Source: Methylomonas sp. MK1 (GTDB taxonomy: Bacteria; Pseudomonadota; Gammaproteobacteria; Methylococcales; Methylomonadaceae). From it: a stretch of DNA of 64,000 bases. Below are positions 56,235 through 64,000 of this stretch, one piece after another. The stretch is taken from the NCBI RefSeq assembly GCF_000365425.1, contig NZ_AQOV01000001.1:186001-250000 (forward strand), read 5' to 3'. Position 1 is the stretch's first letter. Every line of letters starts with the position of its first letter. The position numbers were made by a program, and so were the translations under genes. The notes beneath the pieces were generated by a model. That model made no database searches. It saw only the letters and a program-made list of their open reading frames with translations, and was not told the DNA's origin.

Positions 56235-59200
56235 CTAGTCTTCGACGTGCACTTGCTTGGGCATTTCGCGGTTGATCAAGAAATACACCAAGGGAATCAC
56301 CACCAAGGAAAATAAGGTGGAGGCAATAATGCCAAAGATAAAGCTCCAGGCCAGGCCCGAAAAGATGGGATCGAGGACGATCATCACCGATCCCAACACC
56401 GCCGAAGCCGCTGTTAAAAAGATCGGATTCAGACGCGTGGCACCGGCTTCGATGATGGCGTCGGCCAAACTGATGTCCGGATTGCCACGATAGATGTTCT
56501 CGATAAAGTCAATCAGGATGATGGAGTTGCGCACCACGATACCGGCCAAGGCGATCATGCCTATCATGGCCGTGGCGGTGAAATACACCGGATCGGCATA
56601 TTGCCCCACATCGGACGCAAACAAGTTGATAAACCAAAAGCCCGGCATGATGCCGATTACCGTCAGGGGAATGGCAATCATCATGATCAGCGGCACACCC
56701 AAGGAGCCGGTTTGCCCTACCAACAGGATATAGATCATCACCATCGCCGCCGCGAAGGCCAAGCCCAGGTCGCGGAACACATCGACGGTGATTTTCCATT
56801 CGCCCTCCCCGGCCATTTCGGCGCTATAGCCGGCTGGTAGCGGTTGCTGTTCCAAGGCATCCTGCAGATCCCACACCGCTTCCACCGGGCTGCGGCCGGC
56901 CATTTCACCCAGCACATACGACACCTGGCGTAAGTTTTTGTGATAGATGGTTTGATCCGCTAGCTCATGGCTGAACCGACCGATTTCACTTAAGCGGATC
57001 AAATCGCCTTTCGCCGATTTCACCGACAGGTTTAATAAATCAGCTTCCGAGGAACGTGCGGCTCTGGGGTATTGCAGCGTGATCAGCAGGGGTTGCCTTT
57101 CGCTGGCGATATGCAAAGTACCGGCTACACCGCCTTCTACCGCCAGTTTCAAACTATTGGCCACCTGTTGACTGGTAATACCCAATAGCGCGGCTTTATC
57201 TTGGTTCAACACAAATTGCCATTGGTCTTGCGGCGCTTGCACATAATCGTCCACATCCACCACGCCCTCGGTCGTTTGCAGATGTTCACGAACTTGTTTA
57301 GACACGCTCACCAAATCCTGATAACCGGCTTCCGGAGGCCCGTAGATTTCCGCAACCACACTGGAAAGCACCGGCGGCCCCGGCGGCATTTCCACAATTT
57401 TAAGGTTGGCGCCGTATTTTTGGCCGATCCGTTCGATGTCGGGACGCATCCGCAAGGCAATCGCGTGGGACTGTTGCGCGCGGCGAGATTTATCCACCAG
57501 AATGATACGTATGTCGCCGACATAAGCCCCCTGGCGCAAATAGTAATGCCGCACCAAGCCATTAAAATCCATGGGCGATGCCAGGCCGACGTAGGTTTGA
57601 TAACTACTAACTTCGTTTACCGTGGCCAGATATTGACCCAGGGCCGTGGCGACTTCATTGGTGGCTTCCAAAGACGAACCGCGCGGCATGTCGATCACCA
57701 ATTGCAGCTCATTTTTATTATCAAACGGCAGCAGTTTTAATGGCACGACTCGGGTCACGGCCATCAGCGTGGACAGGACAAATGCCACAAACACCGCCAG
57801 CAAAAACCACAAGGCTTTGGATTTGTGACTCAGTAGCGGCGCCATAATGGCCTGATACAGCTTGAAACCGCGGGATTCCTGTAGCCGAAATTCCGGTCCG
57901 TGATCTTTACCGTAATCGCCTTTTAACAATTTATAGCTGGCCCAAGGCGTCACCGTGAAGGCGATCAGCAAGGACATCAACATCGCTATCGGCACGTTAA
58001 AGGCCATCGGCGCCATGTACGGCCCCATCATCCCGGTGATAAAAAACATCGGCACGAAGGACATGATCACCGCGAAGGTTGCCAAGATGGTCGGCGGACG
58101 AATTTCGTCGACCGCTGTCAGCAAGGCTTGTAACGGTGGCTCTTTACGCATTTTGTAGTGGCGATGAATGTTCTCGACATCCACAATCGGGTCATCGACC
58201 AGCAAACCCAAGGATAAAATCAACGCGAACAGCGTCACCCGGTTGATGGTGTAACCGAAAATCAAATCGCACAGCAAGGTAATCGCAAAGGTCATCGGCA
58301 CCGCCAACGAGACGATCAGCGATTCCTTAAAACCCAACGCCAGCGCCAATAGAACAATAATGGTCAGAATCGCGATGCTTAGATGCATCACCAATTCATT
58401 GACTTTGTGATCGGCGGTTTCGCCGTAGTTGCGGGTGACTGTGACCAGCACTTCATCCGGAATCAGCGTGCCATGTAGACCTTCGGTTAAGGCCAGTACT
58501 TGCTCGGCCACGCCGACGGCATTGCTGCCACGGCGTTTAGCGATGGCGATGGTAGCCATTTGCCGCTCTTCGCCGGCCACCGGCAAAGGACCGCCCTTGT
58601 GCCCTACCGTTTTCATTTGCTCAACGCCGGGACCGAAGCCGATGCGGGTGTAGTAGTCAGTGTCTTGCGGGCCATCGACAATTTGCGCGACATCGCGCAA
58701 ATACACCAAGCGGCCCGCGACGTTTTTTAAGACCGTCGCCCCAATCTGCTCCGGGGTTTCGTAATGCGGCCCGGCTTCCAGCAGGATTTCGTTGTTGTGC
58801 TGATTCAAACGCCCAGCCGGCAGATTGACATTGCTCTGCGCCAAAGCCTGTTGTATTTCCGGCAGGCTCAGGCCGCTGGCTTGCAACTTGGCGGAATCGG
58901 GATACACCGAGATTTGTCGCGGCGCCGCGCCGATGACCCAACTTTTGCCGACGTCGTCGATGGCACGCAACCGCTCGATCAGTTCCTCGGCGATGCGGCG
59001 CACCGCCATAATGTCTTCGTTGGCCTTGGGCATGGATAGGCTCAGCAGCAAGATCGGTACGTCATCGATTTCCACCGGCTTGACTACCCAATCGCTGACA
59101 CCGGGCGGGATGATGTCCAGATTGGCTTGCAGCTTATCGCGGGTTTTGATCAAACTGTCTTCGATACTCTCACCCACCCGATAGCGCACCGTCACCAGCG

Positions 59201-59510
59201 ACTCGCCGGGCCGGGAGGCGGAATAGACATATTCCACACCCTGAATTTGCTTTAATAATACTTCCAGCGGCGTGGTCACCCGCTTTTCCACTTCTTCGCT
59301 ACTCGCGCCCGGATAATGCACAAACACATCCATCACCGGCACGATGATTTGCGGGTCTTCCTCGCGTGGCGTCAAAGTCAGCGCCGCAGCACCTGCCAAC
59401 AGCGAAATCAATAAAAACAGCAGCGATAAATGCGAGGTGGTGAATAAGCGGACAATGGCAACCGTCAGACTGTCCTTTTTCGCTTCCATGGTTTTGTTCA
59501 CTTCGCTCAT
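56235..59510 (-). CDS. RND-family efflux pump inner-membrane transporter (HAE1/AcrB-type)
   Basis: 1091 residues. Twelve membrane helices with two large periplasmic loops; the N-terminal loop begins after TLTPREEDPQIIVPVM, as in hydrophobe/amphiphile exporters. The proton relay aspartates appear in SLGLLVDDPIVDVEN, and RND motif regions in YPGASSEEVEKRVT and MIALAGIVVRNSIILIDFIENI. It pumps toxic compounds from the membrane or periplasm through the adaptor and outer-membrane channel encoded upstream. Overlaps the adaptor gene by 4 nt. Confidence 0.93.
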   Translation of the reverse strand: MSEVNKTMEAKKDSLTVAIVRLFTTSHLSLLFLLISLLAGAAALTLTPREEDPQIIVPVMDVFVHYPGASSEEVEKRVTTPLEVLLKQIQGVEYVYSASRPGESLVTVRYRVGESIEDSLIKTRDKLQANLDIIPPGVSDWVVKPVEIDDVPILLLSLSMPKANEDIMAVRRIAEELIERLRAIDDVGKSWVIGAAPRQISVYPDSAKLQASGLSLPEIQQALAQSNVNLPAGRLNQHNNEILLEAGPHYETPEQIGATVLKNVAGRLVYLRDVAQIVDGPQDTDYYTRIGFGPGVEQMKTVGHKGGPLPVAGEERQMATIAIAKRRGSNAVGVAEQVLALTEGLHGTLIPDEVLVTVTRNYGETADHKVNELVMHLSIAILTIIVLLALALGFKESLIVSLAVPMTFAITLLCDLIFGYTINRVTLFALILSLGLLVDDPIVDVENIHRHYKMRKEPPLQALLTAVDEIRPPTILATFAVIMSFVPMFFITGMMGPYMAPMAFNVPIAMLMSLLIAFTVTPWASYKLLKGDYGKDHGPEFRLQESRGFKLYQAIMAPLLSHKSKALWFLLAVFVAFVLSTLMAVTRVVPLKLLPFDNKNELQLVIDMPRGSSLEATNEVATALGQYLATVNEVSSYQTYVGLASPMDFNGLVRHYYLRQGAYVGDIRIILVDKSRRAQQSHAIALRMRPDIERIGQKYGANLKIVEMPPGPPVLSSVVAEIYGPPEAGYQDLVSVSKQVREHLQTTEGVVDVDDYVQAPQDQWQFVLNQDKAALLGITSQQVANSLKLAVEGGVAGTLHIASERQPLLITLQYPRAARSSEADLLNLSVKSAKGDLIRLSEIGRFSHELADQTIYHKNLRQVSYVLGEMAGRSPVEAVWDLQDALEQQPLPAGYSAEMAGEGEWKITVDVFRDLGLAFAAAMVMIYILLVGQTGSLGVPLIMMIAIPLTVIGIMPGFWFINLFASDVGQYADPVYFTATAMIGMIALAGIVVRNSIILIDFIENIYRGNPDISLADAIIEAGATRLNPIFLTAASAVLGSVMIVLDPIFSGLAWSFIFGIIASTLFSLVVIPLVYFLINREMPKQVHVED

Positions 59511-60604
59511 TCCCCCAACCCAGCGTTACTCAAGATGGTTTCGCCTGCGCGCAGTCCGGATAGTATTTCGACCTGATCGCCATACTGCTTACCGGTGCGA
59601 ATATGCCGGGTAAGCAGCCGTTGCCCGTCCAGCACTTTGACGGCTTGCAGTTGCCCGTAATGCAAAATGGCCGCCGAAGGGATCATCACGGCCTGCTGTG
59701 CGCTGGCACAAGCCAGTTCCAGCCAACCGAACTGGCCGTGCTGCAAACCAGGCATGTTGGGTAATTTTACTTTTACCGCCAGGGTGCGGGTTTGCGGATC
59801 AATTTCCGGCGCAATTTCGTCGACCGTCGCCGCCAGCGTTTGCTGGGGCGTATCGAAGCGCACTTTTACTTCCATGCCTAACTTAATGGCCGCAGCACAG
59901 TGACTAGCAATTGATGCTTCCAGACGCAAGTCATCAGGTTTGTGCAAGGTGACGATGGCTTGATTGGGCAAGCCCATGTCGCCCGGCTCTTGCAAACGCT
60001 CACCGACTACCCCGTCGAACGGTGCATAGAGCACATTTTCGCCAAGCATCACTTTACTCTGTTGCGCGGAACTGGCGGCTTGATTGGCCATGGCTCGAGC
60101 GCTTTGCGCTTGCGCCAGCACCGCTTCGTAATTTTGGCGGGTGGCCGCTTGCTTGTTGTATAGATCGGTAATGCGTTTTTCTTCGGCATTGGCCTGAGCC
60201 GCCTGAGCCTGGGCTGCCGCCTGTCCCGCGCTGGCCGCGTTGTAAGCCGCTCGCAAATCGCGATCATCGAGACGGGCAATGACCTGGCCTTGTTTGACTT
60301 TGTCGCCCGGATTGACGGCTATTTCCAGAATGCGTGCATTCAATTTAGGGGCAATTTTCGCCGCCAAGCGGGATTTGACCACGCCCTGCCAGGACAAATT
60401 GTTCTCCGCAGTTTGTGTGCCCACTTTTAGGGTCTGTGCATTGGCGGGCAAGCTGCTCTCAGGCAAAGCAGTGTTGCCGGGTTCGGTCTTTTTATCGCCG
60501 CCCAAAATACCCAAGGCAAACAAAATCACCAGCAACAGCGCCGTGATCGCTGCCGCGGGGATAAGCCATTTCGGCGAATGTGATTCAGAAAAGTGTTCGG
60601 TCAT
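59507..60604 (-). CDS. RND efflux periplasmic adaptor (membrane fusion protein)
   Basis: About 365 residues from the second of two ATG codons at 60604 (GGAG 5 nt upstream). One N-terminal membrane helix (WLIPAAAITALLLVILFALG) is followed by a biotinyl-lipoyl domain (PGDKVKQGQVIARLDDRDL), a long helical hairpin, and a beta-barrel region (PFDGVVGERLQEPGDMGLP). It bridges the RND pump and the outer-membrane protein. It lies between both genes, the usual order of a tripartite efflux operon. Confidence 0.92.
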   Translation of the reverse strand: MTEHFSESHSPKWLIPAAAITALLLVILFALGILGGDKKTEPGNTALPESSLPANAQTLKVGTQTAENNLSWQGVVKSRLAAKIAPKLNARILEIAVNPGDKVKQGQVIARLDDRDLRAAYNAASAGQAAAQAQAAQANAEEKRITDLYNKQAATRQNYEAVLAQAQSARAMANQAASSAQQSKVMLGENVLYAPFDGVVGERLQEPGDMGLPNQAIVTLHKPDDLRLEASIASHCAAAIKLGMEVKVRFDTPQQTLAATVDEIAPEIDPQTRTLAVKVKLPNMPGLQHGQFGWLELACASAQQAVMIPSAAILHYGQLQAVKVLDGQRLLTRHIRTGKQYGDQVEILSGLRAGETILSNAGLGE

Positions 60605-60614
60605 CATGACTCCT

Positions 60615-61952
60615 TTATTGCCAGTAACCGGTGGCTTGTTTAAGTTCCGCTTCGGCCCGCAAGGCATCGAAACGCGCGGTGATTTGCCGGGTATGCGCCT
60701 TATCGCGCGCCACTTCGGCTTCGATGTAACGGGTCACGGTCACCACACCGGCTTGGCGCTGTTCATTGACTAATCTCAGGGCTTCTTCGGCAGCTTTCAC
60801 CCCTACGGCGCTGACCTCGGCGCGACTCAGAGCGTCTTGCAATTTGACTTGCGCCGATTTCAGCTGATGTTCGATACGTAAACGGGTCTGTCTGGCAGCC
60901 TCTTGCGCGGCGGTTAATTCGTGCTCGGCTTTCTTGATTCTTTCCTGCGTGGCAAAGCCGGAAAACACATCCACTTCCACCATCACGCCCGCCGTGACAT
61001 TATCGCGATTGCTGCTGAAGGCCAGATCCTTACTGTCGGAACCGTAACTGACAAAAGCGTCGGCGCGTGGTAAGTGGGCTGCTTGCGCCACATCGAGCTG
61101 ACGTTCGGCCATCGCCACGCGCTTCTGGGCGGCTTGTAATTCAGGATGGTTGCTCAGTGCCTGATTGAGTAATTCGTCGAAAACCGCCGGACTGGCGGGT
61201 AATGCGGCTTGTTGAGTTGAATTAATGACAAAGGCTTCGTTAGCGGGTAAACCTAGCAAGGTTTTCAACATACTTTGCGCCAACTCAATGGCGTTTGCGG
61301 CTTGGATTTCTGCATCCTTGGCTTCGGCCAACTGCACTTCCAAGGACAAGACATCTGATTTTAATACGGTGCCGGCATCGAAGCGAATGCGCGACTGATC
61401 CAGCTCGCTTTGCACTGCTGTGATGGAGCGCCGACTAATCTCGTGCGCTTCCATCGCCGCTAACTCGCCGTAATACGCGGCGGTGACGTTATTGACCAAC
61501 TGATTGCGGGTCGCGGCATTTTCCAGTTCCGAGGTTTCGACGTTCAGTTCCGCCGCCTGTTTACGGTAATAATCTTGCCCGCCGCGAAACAACGAGTAGC
61601 TGGCTGTTACTTGCGGACGATAATTGTCCACGCCGCCGGGATGGTTGAAGTCGTTGCCGGCAAAGCTGAGCCGACGCTGGGCAATGATCATTGCAAAGGC
61701 CTGGGCCGGATTATCGCTATGCTGGTAAGACAAGCTGGCTTTGATTTGCGGGTAAAAACTGGCCAAAGATTCGCCCAACTGCGCATTGGCCTGCTCGATA
61801 CGAGCTTGCATGATGCCGAGCTCGGGATTGTTCGCCAAGGCGGTTTCAATGGCTTGCTCCAGGCTGTATTGACTGGGCTCCGCATCGGCCAAGGCCGTAT
61901 CCATAACCAACATCAGTGCGAAGGCAAGCTGCCTAAAATATCGATGTGTCAT
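60615..61952 (-). CDS. RND efflux outer-membrane channel (OEP/TolC-type)
   Basis: 445 residues with a signal peptide (first ~23 residues) and two OEP repeats. SLEQAIETALANNPELGIM and QALSNHPELQAAQKRVAMAE begin each half, as in CusC/OprM relatives. It starts the operon. A stop at 60615 is 8 nt before the adaptor start, and the adaptor ribosome site lies between them. Confidence 0.92.
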   Translation of the reverse strand: MTHRYFRQLAFALMLVMDTALADAEPSQYSLEQAIETALANNPELGIMQARIEQANAQLGESLASFYPQIKASLSYQHSDNPAQAFAMIIAQRRLSFAGNDFNHPGGVDNYRPQVTASYSLFRGGQDYYRKQAAELNVETSELENAATRNQLVNNVTAAYYGELAAMEAHEISRRSITAVQSELDQSRIRFDAGTVLKSDVLSLEVQLAEAKDAEIQAANAIELAQSMLKTLLGLPANEAFVINSTQQAALPASPAVFDELLNQALSNHPELQAAQKRVAMAERQLDVAQAAHLPRADAFVSYGSDSKDLAFSSNRDNVTAGVMVEVDVFSGFATQERIKKAEHELTAAQEAARQTRLRIEHQLKSAQVKLQDALSRAEVSAVGVKAAEEALRLVNEQRQAGVVTVTRYIEAEVARDKAHTRQITARFDALRAEAELKQATGYWQ

Positions 61953-62074
61953 TGAGTAATCTGCATTCAGTTAGGGCAAATAGGGTGGTATGGAAGCTTA
62001 GACGCTTAGTTCCTTTGGTAAACCAACGGCACAGCCGTGTTCGTCATTCCATACCAGCACGGCATAAACCAGTT

Positions 62075-63346
62075 TCAGCCTTTCAGACGCATAATGCCAA
62101 ACATTTTTAAGGTCAGTTTTTCATAATACGGCTCGCTGATACCCTTGCGGACTTTGCGCATAAAGTATTTTTCATAACCAATTTTAGCTAAATGCACCCA
62201 TTTACCACTTGAAGCCCACTGCACGTTACGTGGTGGAATTTGCGGCATGGCCAGGAATGCCACGCCCGAATCGCCAAAGTCGGCCAAACACAGAGCATTC
62301 CAGGTGCCTTTTTCCTTTGGCTGCTTGCCATCCAGTTCCGCACGAATATTGTGGGCGGTAGCGGTGACCATCGACTCGATCATGTAACCGGTTTTTGGCG
62401 TACCGGTAGGCACTGGGGTTTGTTCCAGTGGCGGAATGGCGATACAAACGCCAATCGAATATATATTTTTGAAAGTGGGGTTGCGTTGATTCTCGTCAAC
62501 AATCACAAAACCGCGTGGATTGACCAGTTTATCAATACCAGTCAATGCATCGACACCTTTAAAGGCCGGCAGAATCATACTGTGCTTGAACGGCAACTCG
62601 TGTTTCTTTTTCTCCTGACCGTTTTCATCCACCTCGGTGACATACATCATGCCGGCTTCGATCTTGTCGATTTTGGCATTGCAGATCCAGTTGATGTGCT
62701 TACTGCGCATCTCCGCTTCTAACATGCCCTTGGTATCGCCCACGCCGCCTAAGCCCAAATGGCCGACATAAGGCTCAGAGGTGACATAGGTCATTTTGAC
62801 TTTATCGCGGATTTTACGTTGGCGCAGGTCGGTTTCGGCGATGAACATGTATTCATAGGCAGGGCCAAAGCAAGACGCCCCTTGGGCGGCGCCGACGATA
62901 ATCGGACCTGGATCTTCGACAAACTTGTCCCAAAACTCACCGGATTCACCGGCATGATCGACATGACACACCGATTGGGTATGGCCGTTGGGCCCCAAGC
63001 CCGGCACTTCGTCAAATGCCAGTTTAGGCCCGGTGGCGATCACTAAAAAATCGTAATCGACTTGCGAGCCATCGGCCAATTCCACTTGATTATTTTCCGG
63101 ATGAAAACGGGTGACTTTTTGTTGGATAAAGCCGATCTTCTTTTTCTTGAACATGGGTGCCAACTCCACCTTGATGTCTTCCGGCTTGCGCCAGTTGACT
63201 GCCACCCAAGGATTGGACGGTACAAAGTGAAAGGTTGGGGTGTCGGCGATCACCACCACTTCATCTTCTTTACGAGCGTTTTCTTTCATTTCCAATGCCA
63301 TCGGGATACCGCCGATGCCCGCGCCTACGATTACGATTTTTGCCAT
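62075..63346 (-). CDS. sqr: Sulfide:quinone oxidoreductase
   Basis: 423 residues. Membrane-associated flavoprotein that oxidises sulfide and reduces quinone. FAD motif IVIVGAGIGGIPMALEM starts at residue 4; SNPWVAVNWR follows and IYSIGVCIA near 295 is the second FAD site. Cysteines C127 (VCHVDHAG), C159 (GASCFGP) and C301 (GVCIAI) match the redox triad. The C-terminal 60 residues carry an amphipathic basic helix for the membrane. It protects respiration from sulfide or extracts energy from it. It shares the strand with the cydB-cydX-DUF2892 genes. Confidence 0.88.
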   Translation of the reverse strand: MAKIVIVGAGIGGIPMALEMKENARKEDEVVVIADTPTFHFVPSNPWVAVNWRKPEDIKVELAPMFKKKKIGFIQQKVTRFHPENNQVELADGSQVDYDFLVIATGPKLAFDEVPGLGPNGHTQSVCHVDHAGESGEFWDKFVEDPGPIIVGAAQGASCFGPAYEYMFIAETDLRQRKIRDKVKMTYVTSEPYVGHLGLGGVGDTKGMLEAEMRSKHINWICNAKIDKIEAGMMYVTEVDENGQEKKKHELPFKHSMILPAFKGVDALTGIDKLVNPRGFVIVDENQRNPTFKNIYSIGVCIAIPPLEQTPVPTGTPKTGYMIESMVTATAHNIRAELDGKQPKEKGTWNALCLADFGDSGVAFLAMPQIPPRNVQWASSGKWVHLAKIGYEKYFMRKVRKGISEPYYEKLTLKMFGIMRLKG

Positions 63347-63387
63347 GAGACTACTCCAAATTGATAGATAATTATTTTTTTCCGCTG

Positions 63388-63600
63388 TTATTGGCAGCTT
63401 TCTTTGATGCCCAATTTTTTAAGAATCATTTCCAGCGGGCAGAATCGGGTAAAACCGCTTTGAAACAAATTGGCCCCGACGAACGCGGTAAACCAAAGCC
63501 AATTGCTAGACTGAAATAACGGGCTGCCTTCAACGCCGAGACTCAGCGACAGCAAGACAAATAAGCCGGCGACGATACGAACAATGCGTTCCGCGGTCAT
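63388..63600 (-). CDS. DUF2892 (YgaP-type) small membrane protein
   Basis: 70 residues from ATG 63600 (AGAGAGG upstream). Two hydrophobic segments flank a short polar loop: IVRIVAGLFVLLSLSLGV and WLWFTAFVGANLFQSGF. A cysteine pair (CPLEMILKKLGIKESC) follows, as in YgaP-like proteins, where it often sits next to a rhodanese or SQR. The ATG overlaps the cydX stop. It sits just before sqr, linking sulfur handling and the oxidase. Confidence 0.85.
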   Translation of the reverse strand: MTAERIVRIVAGLFVLLSLSLGVEGSPLFQSSNWLWFTAFVGANLFQSGFTRFCPLEMILKKLGIKESCQ

Positions 63601-63752
63601 GACAGCCTCTCTTTGCTGCGTTGCGCCAAGCTCTCGCACGATTGATCGATGCCGTGATGGTCGATGTCACACACCGATTCCAGCCACATGGCGTTGATGA
63701 TGGCGAAGGACGCCGCGAAACCGACGCCGAGTATCCAAGCGAAATACCACAT
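63597..63752 (-). CDS. cydX: Cytochrome bd small subunit CydX
   Basis: 51 residues. MWYFAWILGVGFAASFAI at the N-terminus is the CydX/YbgT signature helix, which stabilises the high-spin hemes of cytochrome bd oxidase. It lies 11 nt after the end of cydB. The polar tail is longer than in E. coli. The stop overlaps the ATG of DUF2892, so the three are co-translated. Confidence 0.9.
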   Translation of the reverse strand: MWYFAWILGVGFAASFAIINAMWLESVCDIDHHGIDQSCESLAQRSKERLS

Positions 63753-63763
63753 GATGTTTCTCC

Positions 63764-64000
63764 TTAATAAAGTGTATGGCTGTCTTTAAGTACAGCGGCT
63801 TCGGTCACGCTGCCCCACATCACCCGGTACACAAAACGGGTGTAGAGCAAGACGATAGGCAGAAAGATGATGGTGATCCAAAACCCCAGCAATAGCGTGT
63901 TATGACTGGAGGTACCGTCCCACAAAGTCAGACTGGAACTGGGCGCGGTTGAGGAAATCAACAGGAAGGGAAACAAACCAAACCCGACCGTCAGCGCCAC
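63764..64000 (-). CDS. cydB: Cytochrome bd ubiquinol oxidase subunit II, C-terminal part
   Basis: Open from the window edge to the stop at 63764, 78 codons. The sequence GFGLFPFLLISSTAPSSSLT, then a conserved helix with LLLGFWITIIFLPIVLLYT and YRVMWG, is the end of CydB. The bd oxidase reduces oxygen to water at very low oxygen with quinol. CydB N-terminal part and CydA lie beyond the window. Confidence 0.93.
   Translation of the reverse strand: MALTVGFGLFPFLLISSTAPSSSLTLWDGTSSHNTLLLGFWITIIFLPIVLLYTRFVYRVMWGSVTEAAVLKDSHTLY

Overview
The window reads as chromosome of a Gammaproteobacterium, most likely a Methylomonas-like methanotroph (Methylococcales). This is inferred from the overall character of the proteins (RpoS, Anr/Fnr, DksA, a class I fructose bisphosphatase, RecBCD, a DUF3581 protein) and from a base composition near 50% GC. 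No rRNA, tRNA or methane-oxidation gene is present to settle it.

Layout. 1-4.1 kb is a nitrate-assimilation regulon: partial nirB, divergent narK, and nasT encoding an ANTAR antiterminator. The spacer carries two sigma-54-like promoters, an NtrC-like site, and a leader hairpin with terminator that fits NasT control. 4.1-10.2 kb is mobile DNA: an IS1182-family element, a bchE-like radical-SAM gene, and a group II intron beside a broken HAD phosphatase gene. 10.5-31.2 kb is mostly housekeeping: a PQQ-like beta-propeller protein, a FliK-like protein, fbp, fnr, an ABC-2 exporter, ppx, rpoS, a membrane J-protein, mobB-moeA, DUF3581, a rhodanese, an aminotransferase, dksA-gluQRS, acs and an EamA exporter.

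31.3-34.2 kb is scrambled. The last ~80 codons of galU abut an AT-rich DUF4301 gene of Bacteroidota type. An IS5-family transposase relic follows, with a 129-bp inverted-repeat element inside it. 34.4-36.6 kb holds a TolC-family gene and about 500 bp of degenerate 21-bp repeats. 36.6-48.6 kb has an ATPase + HNH pair resembling the Septu (PtuAB) anti-phage system, next to recC-recB-recD. 48.7-52.1 kb encodes a LuxR-type regulator, a CBS-GGDEF diguanylate cyclase and a chemoreceptor-like gene cut by an in-frame stop. 52.4-55.4 kb holds a PD-(D/E)XK-like protein and an AT-rich NACHT NTPase.

55.7-62 kb is a periplasmic cupin and a complete RND efflux operon. 62-64 kb is a respiratory cluster: the end of cydB, cydX, a DUF2892 membrane protein and a sulfide:quinone oxidoreductase.

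The observation most likely to be new is in the NACHT protein (53870-55435). Its C-terminal tail carries two copies of a peptide nearly identical to the conserved C-terminal peptide of FtsZ, which docks FtsZ on FtsA, ZipA, MinC and other partners. This suggests a STAND-type immune NTPase wired to the division machinery. Other strong points are the NasT leader, the Septu-like locus beside recBCD, the DUF4301 insertion in galU, the 21-bp repeat array and the nonsense-interrupted chemoreceptor.
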